Shown one piece after another: positions 33,726-42,185 of a stretch of 64,000 bases of DNA. The position numbers and the translations under genes were made by a program. Below the pieces are notes generated by a model. The model made no database searches, was not told where the DNA came from, and saw only the letters and a program-made list of their open reading frames with translations. Where the stretch lies: assembly GCA_963772065.1 (NCBI GenBank), contig CAVYVZ010000002.1:310001-374000 (forward strand), written 5' to 3'. Within the stretch, counting starts at the first letter, position 1; the number at the start of each line of letters is the position of its first letter. This stretch comes from CAVYVZ01 sp963772065 (GTDB taxonomy: Bacteria; Acidobacteriota; Vicinamibacteria; Vicinamibacterales; UBA2999).

Positions 33726-34820
33726 CTACGTGCGCGTCGGCTGAAGCCCGAGCTCGTTCAGGACGACCTGATCGAAGTCGCCGAGGAGGAGCTCGCGCTT
33801 GCTGTACGGCCCGGGCCGGTACGCGCGCGAGGAGATGCCCGCCTGCGACAGCTCGGAGACGTGCCAGTCTTCGCGGTTCGTGACTTCCCAGAAATCGATT
33901 GCATCCTGAAACTCGAAGTCGGGCCGATCGATCTCTGTTGGATGGAAGTGCCACTCGCCAACCAACTCGGTGCGGTCCGGCGCCTTCGGCCAGATCATCA
34001 CCGTCACCATGTAATCAGGGTGCAGCGTGAGCAGCAGGTTCGGGTAGATCGAAAAATACGAGACGAACGCTTTTTCGGACTCGCCAAGGCCGGGCAGGTA
34101 GTGGCGTCGCAGCTTGCCGTCGCGGCTGAGCGTCTCGACACCTTCCTTGAAGCCCATCGTCCCGCCGCAGTACGTCGGCTCGGAGGGCGCGTTGTCGGCG
34201 CCGAGATAGTGGTGCATCTGATTGAGCAGCGGATGCAGCACGGGGCAGTGGAGGCACTCGTTGTAGTTCTGGATGATCAGTTTCCAGTTCGCCTTGACGT
34301 CGTAGACCGTCCGATGAACGAGGCGCAGCTCCTCCATGCGCCAGGGCCGGAACCGGTCCATCAGCTGCCCAAGCTGAGTGCGGAGCGGTTCGGGCCTCGC
34401 GGACAGGTTGATGAAGATGTGACCGTCCCACACTTCGCACCCGACCGTCTTCAGGGGGTAGTCGCGTCTATCGAATCCCTCCACTTCGTCCATGTGGGGT
34501 GCACCGATCAAGCGGCCGCTCAGGTCGTACGTCCACGCATGATAGGGGCACTGGATTGAGCCGGCGAACGTACCGCACGACGATTCGCAGATGCGGGTGC
34601 CCCGGTGCCGGCAGACGTTGTACATCGCAGTGACATGGCCGGCGTCGTTGCGGGTGACGATGATGCTTTCGCCGAGCACGTCGCGAAGGAAGAAGTCGCC
34701 GCGATTGGGAATCTGATCGGCGCGTCCTGCGCAGATCCATTTGCCGAAGAAGAAGTGCTCGCCTTCGCGGCGGAACTGGGTCGGGTCCGTGTAGAAGCTC
34801 GAAGGCAGCGTCTTCCGCAT
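33726..34820 (-). CDS. Rieske [2Fe-2S] oxygenase large subunit
   Basis: 364 residues. Rieske ligands are Cys70-Arg-His72 and Cys91-Pro-Tyr-His94. The mononuclear iron site includes His191 and His196 (NYNECLHCPVLHP). It resembles phenylpropionate-dioxygenase-like and quaternary-amine demethylase (GbcA-like) alpha subunits. No beta subunit, ferredoxin or reductase is adjacent. Ring hydroxylation or N-demethylation are both possible. It is convergent to the CoA ligase, with stops adjacent, and divergent from an amino-acid permease. Confidence 0.88.
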   Translation of the reverse strand: MRKTLPSSFYTDPTQFRREGEHFFFGKWICAGRADQIPNRGDFFLRDVLGESIIVTRNDAGHVTAMYNVCRHRGTRICESSCGTFAGSIQCPYHAWTYDLSGRLIGAPHMDEVEGFDRRDYPLKTVGCEVWDGHIFINLSARPEPLRTQLGQLMDRFRPWRMEELRLVHRTVYDVKANWKLIIQNYNECLHCPVLHPLLNQMHHYLGADNAPSEPTYCGGTMGFKEGVETLSRDGKLRRHYLPGLGESEKAFVSYFSIYPNLLLTLHPDYMVTVMIWPKAPDRTELVGEWHFHPTEIDRPDFEFQDAIDFWEVTNREDWHVSELSQAGISSRAYRPGPYSKRELLLGDFDQVVLNELGLQPTRT

Positions 34821-34871
34821 ACTGCGCGTTGATCATACAACCCGCCGTGCTACGATTCGCGCCCATACGTT

Positions 34872-36197
34872 GTGCAGAGCACGCCGCCGACGCTTCGCCG
34901 CGAGCTGGGCCGCTGGGATCTCACCGCGATCGGGATCAACCAGGTGATTGGCGGTGCGATCTTCCTGATGCCGGCGCAGGTGGCCGCGCAGGTGGGAACC
35001 TGGGCGCCGCTGGCCCTGGCCGCAATCGGCCTGGCGTCGCTCTGCGTCGCTCTTTGCTTCGCCGAGGTCGGGAGCCGCTTCGAAGGCACGGGCGGTCCGT
35101 ATCTCTACACGCGTGCGGCGTTCGGCCGCTTCGTGGCGTTCGAAGTGGGCTGGATGCAATGGTTCACGCGCGCCACGAGCCAGGCATCGGTCGCGAACGG
35201 ACTCGCCATGGCCCTCGGCTTCTACTGGCCCGACGTGGTCGGCGGTGTCGGGCGCGCCGTCGTGATTTCTGCCATCACGCTGATCCTGCTGTGGATCAAC
35301 GTGCGAGGCATCCGTCAGAGCGCGTGGGTCGTCAACGCGCTCACGATCGGGAAGCTCGTCCCGCTGTTCGCATTCATCCTCGGGGGACTTTTCTTTCTGC
35401 GACCCGAGCGGCTGGGCCCGCTTCCGCCCCTCACTCTCGAACAGGCGGCGACGGCCGCGCTGCTCTTGATCTTCACGTTCGGAGGCTTCGACGTGATCGG
35501 TGTGCCGGCCGGTGAAGCAATGCGGCCGCGCCAGCACCTTCCCTTTGCCTTCATCAGCACGATCGCGTTAGTGACAGCGGTGTACGTCCTGGCACAGGTG
35601 GTGGCGATGACGGTGCTGCCCGACGTCGCGATGTCGCGCACTCCTCTGGCCGACGCTGCGGCGGTGATGTTCGGCGCCACGGGCGCCCTCATGATCAGCG
35701 TTGGATCCGCGCTGTCGATGACAGGGAACAACGCGGGCGGCGTTCTCACCGGCTCGCGCATGCTCTTCGCCCTCGGCGAGAACCAGGAGCTGCCGCGGTG
35801 GTTCGCCACGATTCACCCGATCTATCGCACGCCGCATCACGCCGTCGTGTTCACATCGATCGTGGCGCTCGTGCTGATGCTGTCGGGCTCGTTCGTCTTT
35901 CTCGCGGCGGTGAGCGCGGTGGCGCGGCTGATCACGTACACGGGCGCCTGCGCGGCGACGCTGGCGCTGCGGCAGCCGCGCTTCGCGGGCAGCGTGAAAC
36001 CGGCGACCTTCATCGTTCCCGGCGGCCCGCTCGTGCCCGCGCTCGCGATCGGATCGTCGATGCTGATCCTCGTGCTGGCCAACCGGCAGCAGCTGCTCGC
36101 CGGAGCGGCGGGACTCGCCGCCGGCGCCGTGCTCTTCATCCTCAACGACAGGCTGCGCGGGCGCGACTCGCGCGAGCCTCTTGCGGTGACGCCATGA
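34872..36197 (+). CDS. APC-family amino acid permease
   Basis: 441 residues and about 12 TM helices. The APC signature LTAIGINQVIGGAIFLMPAQVAA is near the N-terminus and GNNAGGVLTGSRMLFALGENQELP mid-protein. The last residues (RGRDSREPLAVTP) are cytosolic. A GTG start is used and TACGAT lies 15 bases upstream. It could import an amino acid used by the neighbouring catabolic genes; this is inference from position only. The stop overlaps the TPR gene start (ATGA). Confidence 0.88.
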   Translation: MQSTPPTLRRELGRWDLTAIGINQVIGGAIFLMPAQVAAQVGTWAPLALAAIGLASLCVALCFAEVGSRFEGTGGPYLYTRAAFGRFVAFEVGWMQWFTRATSQASVANGLAMALGFYWPDVVGGVGRAVVISAITLILLWINVRGIRQSAWVVNALTIGKLVPLFAFILGGLFFLRPERLGPLPPLTLEQAATAALLLIFTFGGFDVIGVPAGEAMRPRQHLPFAFISTIALVTAVYVLAQVVAMTVLPDVAMSRTPLADAAAVMFGATGALMISVGSALSMTGNNAGGVLTGSRMLFALGENQELPRWFATIHPIYRTPHHAVVFTSIVALVLMLSGSFVFLAAVSAVARLITYTGACAATLALRQPRFAGSVKPATFIVPGGPLVPALAIGSSMLILVLANRQQLLAGAAGLAAGAVLFILNDRLRGRDSREPLAVTP

Positions 36198-36994
36198 CGA
36201 TACTGATTCTGCTTGTTGCACTCCAGACCCCCGACGCGGCGAAAGCGCTCGAGGAAGCCGCGGCCCTCTATGCGAAGAACGAGAACCCGAAGGCGCTCGA
36301 GGCGTACGACCGCGCCATTGCGCTCGAGCCGTCCCGCGTGGAGGCGCATCTCGGCCGCTGCCGCACGCTTGCGAGGCTCACGAGGCATGAAGATGCCGTG
36401 GCCGCATGCGGCGAGGCGATGCGCCTCGATCCGAAGAACTGGGAGGCGATCAGGGATCGCGGGCACTATCTGATCAACCTGAATCGTCTCGACGCCGGGC
36501 TCGCCGACATGGAGAAGGCGGCGTCGATGAAGCAGGGCGACTATCAGATTGATTACCACCTCGGGCTGGCTCACTTCATTCGCGGTGACTACGACAAGGC
36601 GGTGCCGGTATGGCAGGCCTGCGTCAAGGACGCCCCCGAGCCGGGCAACAAGGTGGCATGTTACGCGTGGCTGTATCCCAGCCTGCGAAAGGCCGGGCGC
36701 GATGCCGACGCCGCGGCGGCGCTCGAGGCCGCGCTCGCGCTCGGCGCCAAGCCTGACGTGGCGTACATGAATCGCCTGATGCTGTTCAAAGGGACGCTGT
36801 CGGAGGAAGAGGCCGTGAAGCAGATGGAGGCCAGTCCGCTTCAGCAGGCCACGACAGGGTTCAGCATCGGCCTGTGGCACGATCTGAACGGACGGCCCGA
36901 CAAGGCGCGCGAGTATTACCAGAAGGCGACGGCAAGCGAGGCGCGGACCGCGTTCGGGCATGTGGCGGCGACGCACGCGCTGAAGAAAAATTGA
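36194..36994 (+). CDS. TPR-repeat protein
   Basis: 266 residues. A short hydrophobic start (MTILILLVALQ) precedes several tetratricopeptide-like repeats, e.g. AAALYAKNENPKALEAYDRAIALEPSRVEAH, GEAMRLDPKNWEAIRDRGHY and YHLGLAHFIRGDYDKAVPVWQAC. It probably makes protein-protein contacts at the periplasmic side. ATG 36194 overlaps the permease stop, so the two are coupled. Confidence 0.82.
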   Translation: MTILILLVALQTPDAAKALEEAAALYAKNENPKALEAYDRAIALEPSRVEAHLGRCRTLARLTRHEDAVAACGEAMRLDPKNWEAIRDRGHYLINLNRLDAGLADMEKAASMKQGDYQIDYHLGLAHFIRGDYDKAVPVWQACVKDAPEPGNKVACYAWLYPSLRKAGRDADAAAALEAALALGAKPDVAYMNRLMLFKGTLSEEEAVKQMEASPLQQATTGFSIGLWHDLNGRPDKAREYYQKATASEARTAFGHVAATHALKKN

Positions 36995-37004
36995 GGAGAG
37001 GGCG

Positions 37005-37376
37005 ATGAAGCGACGAGTGGCGATGGCAATGCTCTGCGCGTCCTGTTTCGGAGCGGGCGCACTGTGGGCACAAACCCAGGCGACCGGCACCCGCCGCGAG
37101 CCTCAGTTCGAGAACGAGCACGTCCGCGTGTGGAAGTCGATCATCATGCCGAAGCAGCCGCTTTCCCTGCATCGGCACGAGAAGGGCCGCGCGCTGATCG
37201 CGCTCAAGGGTGGGCAGCTCAAGGTCGTCGACAAAGAGGGAAAGGCAGTCAATACGTACAACTGGGAGACAGGCAAGGCCTATTGGCTCGACGCCGACCC
37301 TCCGGGCCAGATGCACGGGGACCTCAATGACACCGCTGCTCCAATCGAGGTGATCGTGGTCGAACTCAAAAACTAG
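37005..37376 (+). CDS. Small exported cupin-like protein
   Basis: 123 residues with a signal peptide (about 1-23, ending ALWAQ) and one cupin-type beta-barrel: FENEHVRVWKSIIMPKQPLSLHRHEKGRALIAL carries the two-His motif, and DADPPGQMHGDLND the later His. Function unknown. A GGAGAG precedes ATG 37005. It follows the TPR gene by ten bases and is followed by MITE copy B. Confidence 0.82.
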   Translation: MKRRVAMAMLCASCFGAGALWAQTQATGTRREPQFENEHVRVWKSIIMPKQPLSLHRHEKGRALIALKGGQLKVVDKEGKAVNTYNWETGKAYWLDADPPGQMHGDLNDTAAPIEVIVVELKN

Positions 37377-37383
37377 CTCGCTG

Positions 37384-37599
37384 GTCCGCTCCGCTCGCTG
37401 ACTCTCACGACTGCGCTGTCAAGCCTTGTCACAGCACACGAAGACACGAAGGCACGAATGCTTTTGGCAATTCGTGGTGGAATGCGCGGCTCCGTCGTGA
37501 AATAGCAAGAAGACCAAGCGACCTTCGTGACGTCGCGCCTTCGTGTGACGTGGCGAGCAGAGTCCAGTGCTGTTGCGAGATTCAGCGAGCGAAGCGGAC
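37384..37599. mobile_element. MITE-like element with inverted ends, copy B
   Basis: 216 bp. Left end GTCCGCTCCGCTCGCTGA and right end TCAGCGAGCGAAGCGGAC are inverted repeats (17 of 18 match). Inside, CACACGAAGACACGAAGG and CCTTCGTGTGACGTG repeat the inner pair of copy A (6495-6687). GGGAGTTGGGAATCGGG repeats follow at 37615-37650, as beside copy A. No coding sequence. Confidence 0.68.
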
Positions 37600-37607
37600 A
37601 CTCAGAG

Positions 37608-39434
37608 TCATTTTGGGAGTTGGGAATCGGGAATTGGGAGTTCAGGATCGACATCCAGTCCCACCGCACGCATGAGCGCGATCGCGTTGCTTCGTGTCAC
37701 CGGCCCGGGCTTCATGCGGTAATCGAACCGGATCTCTCCGCCTTCGAACGTGTCCTCGAAGTGGACGTTCATCGCATGCGGCGCAAGGTCGTCCGCGATC
37801 CGGGTCAACGCCAGGTCGTGTGTCGTGATGAGGCCAACGGCGCCGCGCTCGATGAAGCTGCGCAGCACGCCGGCGGCCCCCACCAGCCTGTCGTGCGAGT
37901 TCGTCCCGTGAAACAGCTCGTCGAGCAGGAAGAGCAGCGGTGACGGCCCGTTCGCGAGATCGGCCAGCCGCCGGATCCGCGTGATCTCGGCATAGAAGCG
38001 CGATCGGCCTTCCTGGAGCGAGTCCTGGATGCGAAGCGTCGCGCCGATCGCGAGCGGCGTCAGGTCGAGCCGTGACGCACGCACCGGCGCTCCCGCAAAC
38101 GCCAGCACGGCGTTGATCCCGACAGTACGCAGCAGCGTGCTCTTCCCTGACATGTTCGAACCGCTGACCACGAGCAGCCGCGTCTCGCCGGACAGATGAA
38201 CGTCGTTGCGCACCATGCGCGCGGCGGGAATCAACGGGTGACCGAGAGCCTGACCGTCATAGGACGGGGTGCCCTCGCCGAGCTGGGGAAACACATCGTC
38301 CGGGTGCTCGTAGCGATATGCCGAGAGCGAGCTGAACGCCTCGAACTCGCCGACGAGCGCGAGCCATCCGGCAACCTTCGAGCCGTGACGCCTGCGCCAC
38401 CGTTCGATCGCATGCGCGAGGTGTGTGCCCCAGAGGAGGAACGCCGCGACCGGCGCGAAGAACTGGTTGTGCTGCCAGTCGTGCATCTCCGCGAGGTAAT
38501 GGAGCTGCCGGATCGCACGCGACGCGGCGACGCCCCCCTCGCCGAGCGCGGTGCGCAGCTCGATGAGCCGCCGCGATGCGAAACGCTCGCGCTCGAGGTG
38601 GTCGAGCACGTGCGCGAGGATGTCGAGATCGCGCGCCGCCTGGTCGGCCGAATGGAGCACCTGCTGCACCCGCGACCGCCAGCGGAGCGACAGGCCGAGC
38701 TGCAGAACGACGACGACGGCGAGCGGCTCGAGCCCTTGCGTGAACATGGCATAGAGGGCGGCGGCAATCGCGCTGGCCGTGAGCGCGGTCGGGAGCGTCC
38801 ACGGCCAGTGTCGGCCGAGCACCGGCGGCGCAGCAGCCCACTCGACAAGCAGCGCAGGGTTGACGCCCGCGCGCACGTCGCTCCCCGCCAGCGCGAGCGA
38901 TTCCCGCAGGTCGAGGCGCTTCGTCATCTCCTCGACGGCCTGCTGCCGCGCTCGCACGGCGTCGGGCGCCGCCGGCGTCTTCAGCCATCGTGCGAGCGTG
39001 TCCTCGCCGGCCCCCGTCCGCGCGATCGACAGCAGCTCGAAGAGCGATCCCGATCCGAAAAGGTCCAGGTCGTTCGCGTACGGATGATCGTCGTCTTGGA
39101 ATCGCTCTCCGGCCTCACCGCCGCCCATCCAGCGATCTTCGATGCGGGCCAGGCCACGTTCGTAGAACGCAACGGCGCGCGCCGCGGCGTCGCGCGCGCG
39201 AATCACATGGTCGTGCCGTGTCATGAGCCAGGCAAACGCAAGCACGGGCAGCCCGAGCCACCATCCCGACATCATGCCGAGGCGAAACGCAGCCCACGCG
39301 ACGCCGGCACCAGCACCAAAGACGGCGAGCCGCAGAAAGCTCAGACGCCGGTCGAGCGCGGACACTCTGGCAAGCGTGGTCCGCCGCTCGTCAAGGCGCT
39401 GCTGATACTCCCGGCCGGGGTGCACGGCTGCCAC
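37608..39434 (-). CDS. Membrane-associated MutS-family ATPase (domain V type)
   Basis: 608 residues. It lacks the MutS mismatch-binding domain but keeps the MutS ATPase: Walker A GSNMSGKS (425-432), Walker B LLFLLDE (500-506), GTNSHDR, and THDLALT. Hydrophobic segments near 33-50, 56-71, 212-230 and 237-250 suggest membrane attachment. Family members are common in Bacteroidota and Acidobacteriota, with unknown role. The last residues (PELPIPDSQLPK) are encoded by the GGGAGTTGGGAATC repeat. GTG 39434 overlaps the PIG-L stop by one base (TAGTG). Confidence 0.85.
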   Translation of the reverse strand: MAAVHPGREYQQRLDERRTTLARVSALDRRLSFLRLAVFGAGAGVAWAAFRLGMMSGWWLGLPVLAFAWLMTRHDHVIRARDAAARAVAFYERGLARIEDRWMGGGEAGERFQDDDHPYANDLDLFGSGSLFELLSIARTGAGEDTLARWLKTPAAPDAVRARQQAVEEMTKRLDLRESLALAGSDVRAGVNPALLVEWAAAPPVLGRHWPWTLPTALTASAIAAALYAMFTQGLEPLAVVVVLQLGLSLRWRSRVQQVLHSADQAARDLDILAHVLDHLERERFASRRLIELRTALGEGGVAASRAIRQLHYLAEMHDWQHNQFFAPVAAFLLWGTHLAHAIERWRRRHGSKVAGWLALVGEFEAFSSLSAYRYEHPDDVFPQLGEGTPSYDGQALGHPLIPAARMVRNDVHLSGETRLLVVSGSNMSGKSTLLRTVGINAVLAFAGAPVRASRLDLTPLAIGATLRIQDSLQEGRSRFYAEITRIRRLADLANGPSPLLFLLDELFHGTNSHDRLVGAAGVLRSFIERGAVGLITTHDLALTRIADDLAPHAMNVHFEDTFEGGEIRFDYRMKPGPVTRSNAIALMRAVGLDVDPELPIPDSQLPK

Positions 39435-42136
39435 TACCGTGATGAGGCTGGCGGTTGCCTGCCGAGTGCGAGGACGTTGGCGAGCAGACGGTATGCGCCG
39501 GGCACGCCGTACGGCAGTTGCCGATGAAATGCATAGGCAACGTAACTATACGTCCCCTTGCCGTGCTTCGCCTGCAACCAGCCGCCGCGCTGCGGCGCCT
39601 GGCCCTGATCGAACGTTTCGAGCATCGGTGTATAGGCTGTGTCCCACGCGGCCCAGAACTTCGACCCGCGCTGCTCCACCCATCCGTTGAAGTCGGCGGT
39701 GGTGATCCGATTGGGCCAGGTGAATGCCTGTGCCCGTGGAGCGAGGAGCGTGACGGGCGAATCTTCCTCCGACACCTCCTCGGCGCGCGGTCCGTGCTCG
39801 GCCGGAAACGGAGCAAACCTCGCAGGAATCAGCTCCTGCGTGTTGTAGAGCACTACGAGGTTGCCGCCGTCCCTCGCGTAGTCGAGCAGGCGCTGGTTGT
39901 ACGTTCTGAGATCCTCGCGAATGGCATATGCGCGAGTCCCTGTCACGATGGCGTCGAATTGTCCGAGCGTTCCGGTTGCGAGCGTGGACTCGTCGAGCAA
40001 CGTGACCGAGTACCCGAGCTGCGCGATGCCGGAAGGGACCTGATCGCCCACGCCCATGACATAGCCGATCTTGAGGCCGGGCACGACCTCGACGTCGACG
40101 CCGCGCACATCTACCGAGGATGGTCGATAGCGATACCGCAGCTCGAGGTCGCGGTGGTCGACGATCTCGTAGCCCTCGCGATAGCGGCGGCCGTTGGCCG
40201 TGGCGACCGCCTCGATGGAGTAGGCGCGATCTCCGAGGGCGGGAATCGTCACCACGAACGGGTAAATGGCCCGCTCGCCGGCGCGCTTGAACGAGAACGG
40301 CTGCCGGTGCGGTTCCGATCGCCACGAAGGCGGCACCGTGAGCGCGAGCTCCCCGCCGATCTCGCCTTCGTGGTTGTTCAGCAGATCGACCGTCAACCGG
40401 AGCTGCTTCGCTGAGGTGTTGAGCGGCACGATTGCCGTACTCGGGGAGACGGCGACCACGAGTGCCGGAACCACTCGAAGCTCGCGAACGGCGTCGCCGT
40501 AGGGGAGCTTCGGCTCCCGCCGCTGCACGACCTGCCGCTTGTCGACGGTCACGCCAGCCACCGTGTAGCGCGCCAGGGCAACGGCCGATGGAACGGCGGC
40601 AGGCCGGCCGAACTGGGCGGCGTCGGCGAGCTCATATCGCGATTCCCGAATCGATCCGCGGTTGAAGTAGGGCCGCGAGCCGAGAGGCACGTCCGCCGCG
40701 AGCGTCACGGTGAATTGGCGAGTCGCTGATGCGTTGCGCGTAAGTGCGACGCCTGATCCGGCGCCGCTCGTGATGGTCCACCCTTTGTCCGCGACGATGG
40801 TGATCGTCTCCAGACGGGTTTCGAGACCTCCTCGGTTCGTGAATCGCGCTCGGATCTCGAATGTCTGGCCCGGAACAGGCGCGGCCATCGTGACTGGGGG
40901 GGCGAACTGGGCCAAGGGCCCGGTCGGTTCAGACAGCCCGGCGGGCTGAGCGATGGCCGAGAGCTCCACTCCGAGGGCTCTGTTGATCGCTTCCTGGAAC
41001 TGCTGCTCTTTGACCTGGAGCGCGAATACGACATCGGCGTCGGTTTGCGACAGCTTCTGGAGCGCGCTGCGCGTCGCCTCGAGTCCTTCTGCGAGCGCCG
41101 GAACCGCGGCGGACGGATCGCGCATCGAGAAGCTGGCCACCGCCCTTGTGACGGCCGCTTCAACAGCGCCGAGCAGCGCAGCGGCGCCTGGCGGTTCGGG
41201 CCTTCCCAGTGCTTTGAAGATGCCGCGCACGGACGTGTCGACGCCGTCGAAGAGCGTCTGCTCTTTCGAGTCGGAATTCACCAGCGATGCAACGCGTGTG
41301 TAGTAGACAGGTGCAGGACCAGCCTGACCATTGAAGCGACCTGCGTTCTGCGACCGTTGATAGCTGAGGCCACGTCGGGCAAACGTGGAGTAGGAGTCGC
41401 CGATCCACGGGCTGAACTCGCCGGGATCGACTCGGACCGTCCAGTTCTCGTCCTCGCGCACGCCGCCGATGTACGCCTTCAGCGGTTGCCACGGCCGGAG
41501 ACCTTCGCGGATCTGCTCCGGAAACGCATTCCGATCGCCCGCGGTCTTGAACGCGATCTGGGTGAGCGCGCCCGCGGCTTGATGGTTTCCATGGCCATCA
41601 CGCTGATTCCCTTGGAACCGGGAAACGAGCACGAGCGGCCGGTCTACGCGGATGATGCGCACCATCTCCCGCAGCACGTCGTCGCGTCCCCACTTCTGGA
41701 ACGCTTCCTCGAGACGTTTCGAGAAGCCGTAGTCGACGGCGGTGGTGAAGTACTGGCGATCGACTCCGTAGTATTCGTCCGCGACGAGCAGCTCCTCGGT
41801 CCGGATCAGTCCAAGCGCATCGAACAACTCGGGGCCGATCGCGTTGTCGCCCGATTCACCGCGGTTGAGCGTGAGCAGTGACACCCGAGCGCCGTCGCGC
41901 CTGCTGAGCAGCGTCAGCACCCCGCCGTGCTCATCGTCAGGATGGGCGGTGGTGTGCATGGCGCTGGCGGTGGTTTGGAGCTTGAGCAGCGTGTGCCAGG
42001 TGCCTGCCGCGCCGCGATCCGGGTGAATCGGATCCTGCGCCGATGCGAAGCCGAGAGCGAGGCCGGCGCCCGAGAGAACGGCAAGGACGCGTCTGGCGAC
42101 GCGGCCAATTCCGGGCTGTAATTTGTACCGTAACAT
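39434..42136 (-). CDS. Exported PIG-L family deacetylase with NEW3-like and GATase-like regions
   Basis: About 900 residues. Signal peptide (VLAVLSGAGLALGFASAQ), then a LmbE/PIG-L zinc deacetylase domain (TTAHPDDEHGGVLTLLSRRDGARVSLLTLNRGESGDN; QRDGHGNHQAAG). An NPCBM-associated beta-sandwich region follows (about 400-650, ...ETITIVADKGW...). The C-terminal part looks like a ThuA/GATase-like fold (GYVMGVGDQVPSGIAQLGYSVTLLDE, DAIVTGTRAYA). It probably removes N-acetyl groups from sugars outside the cytosol. ATG 42136 is chosen for the signal peptide. It is divergent from the MocR gene across 48 bp of dyads. Confidence 0.87.
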   Translation of the reverse strand: MLRYKLQPGIGRVARRVLAVLSGAGLALGFASAQDPIHPDRGAAGTWHTLLKLQTTASAMHTTAHPDDEHGGVLTLLSRRDGARVSLLTLNRGESGDNAIGPELFDALGLIRTEELLVADEYYGVDRQYFTTAVDYGFSKRLEEAFQKWGRDDVLREMVRIIRVDRPLVLVSRFQGNQRDGHGNHQAAGALTQIAFKTAGDRNAFPEQIREGLRPWQPLKAYIGGVREDENWTVRVDPGEFSPWIGDSYSTFARRGLSYQRSQNAGRFNGQAGPAPVYYTRVASLVNSDSKEQTLFDGVDTSVRGIFKALGRPEPPGAAALLGAVEAAVTRAVASFSMRDPSAAVPALAEGLEATRSALQKLSQTDADVVFALQVKEQQFQEAINRALGVELSAIAQPAGLSEPTGPLAQFAPPVTMAAPVPGQTFEIRARFTNRGGLETRLETITIVADKGWTITSGAGSGVALTRNASATRQFTVTLAADVPLGSRPYFNRGSIRESRYELADAAQFGRPAAVPSAVALARYTVAGVTVDKRQVVQRREPKLPYGDAVRELRVVPALVVAVSPSTAIVPLNTSAKQLRLTVDLLNNHEGEIGGELALTVPPSWRSEPHRQPFSFKRAGERAIYPFVVTIPALGDRAYSIEAVATANGRRYREGYEIVDHRDLELRYRYRPSSVDVRGVDVEVVPGLKIGYVMGVGDQVPSGIAQLGYSVTLLDESTLATGTLGQFDAIVTGTRAYAIREDLRTYNQRLLDYARDGGNLVVLYNTQELIPARFAPFPAEHGPRAEEVSEEDSPVTLLAPRAQAFTWPNRITTADFNGWVEQRGSKFWAAWDTAYTPMLETFDQGQAPQRGGWLQAKHGKGTYSYVAYAFHRQLPYGVPGAYRLLANVLALGRQPPASSR

Positions 42137-42185
42137 ACTGCTGGCGTCTTGAGATATTGTTATGTTACAAATGTCACGTTTGTAA
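42130..42185. promoter_or_regulatory. MocR operator-like dyads between PIG-L and MocR genes
   Basis: TTACAAA (42165-42171) and TTTGTAA (42179-42185) form a perfect dyad with a 7-bp spacer, touching the MocR start codon. A second pair, GTAACATA (42130-42137) and TATGTTAC (42161-42168), spans the PIG-L start. Interlocked dyads between divergent genes are typical of MocR/GntR autoregulation. Binding is inferred. Confidence 0.55.

Noticed and set aside
33726..34820. Anthranilate 1,2-dioxygenase large subunit
   Set aside because: No beta subunit or reductase gene is adjacent, and the motif spacing looks closer to single-subunit Rieske oxygenases, so the specific call is not supported.
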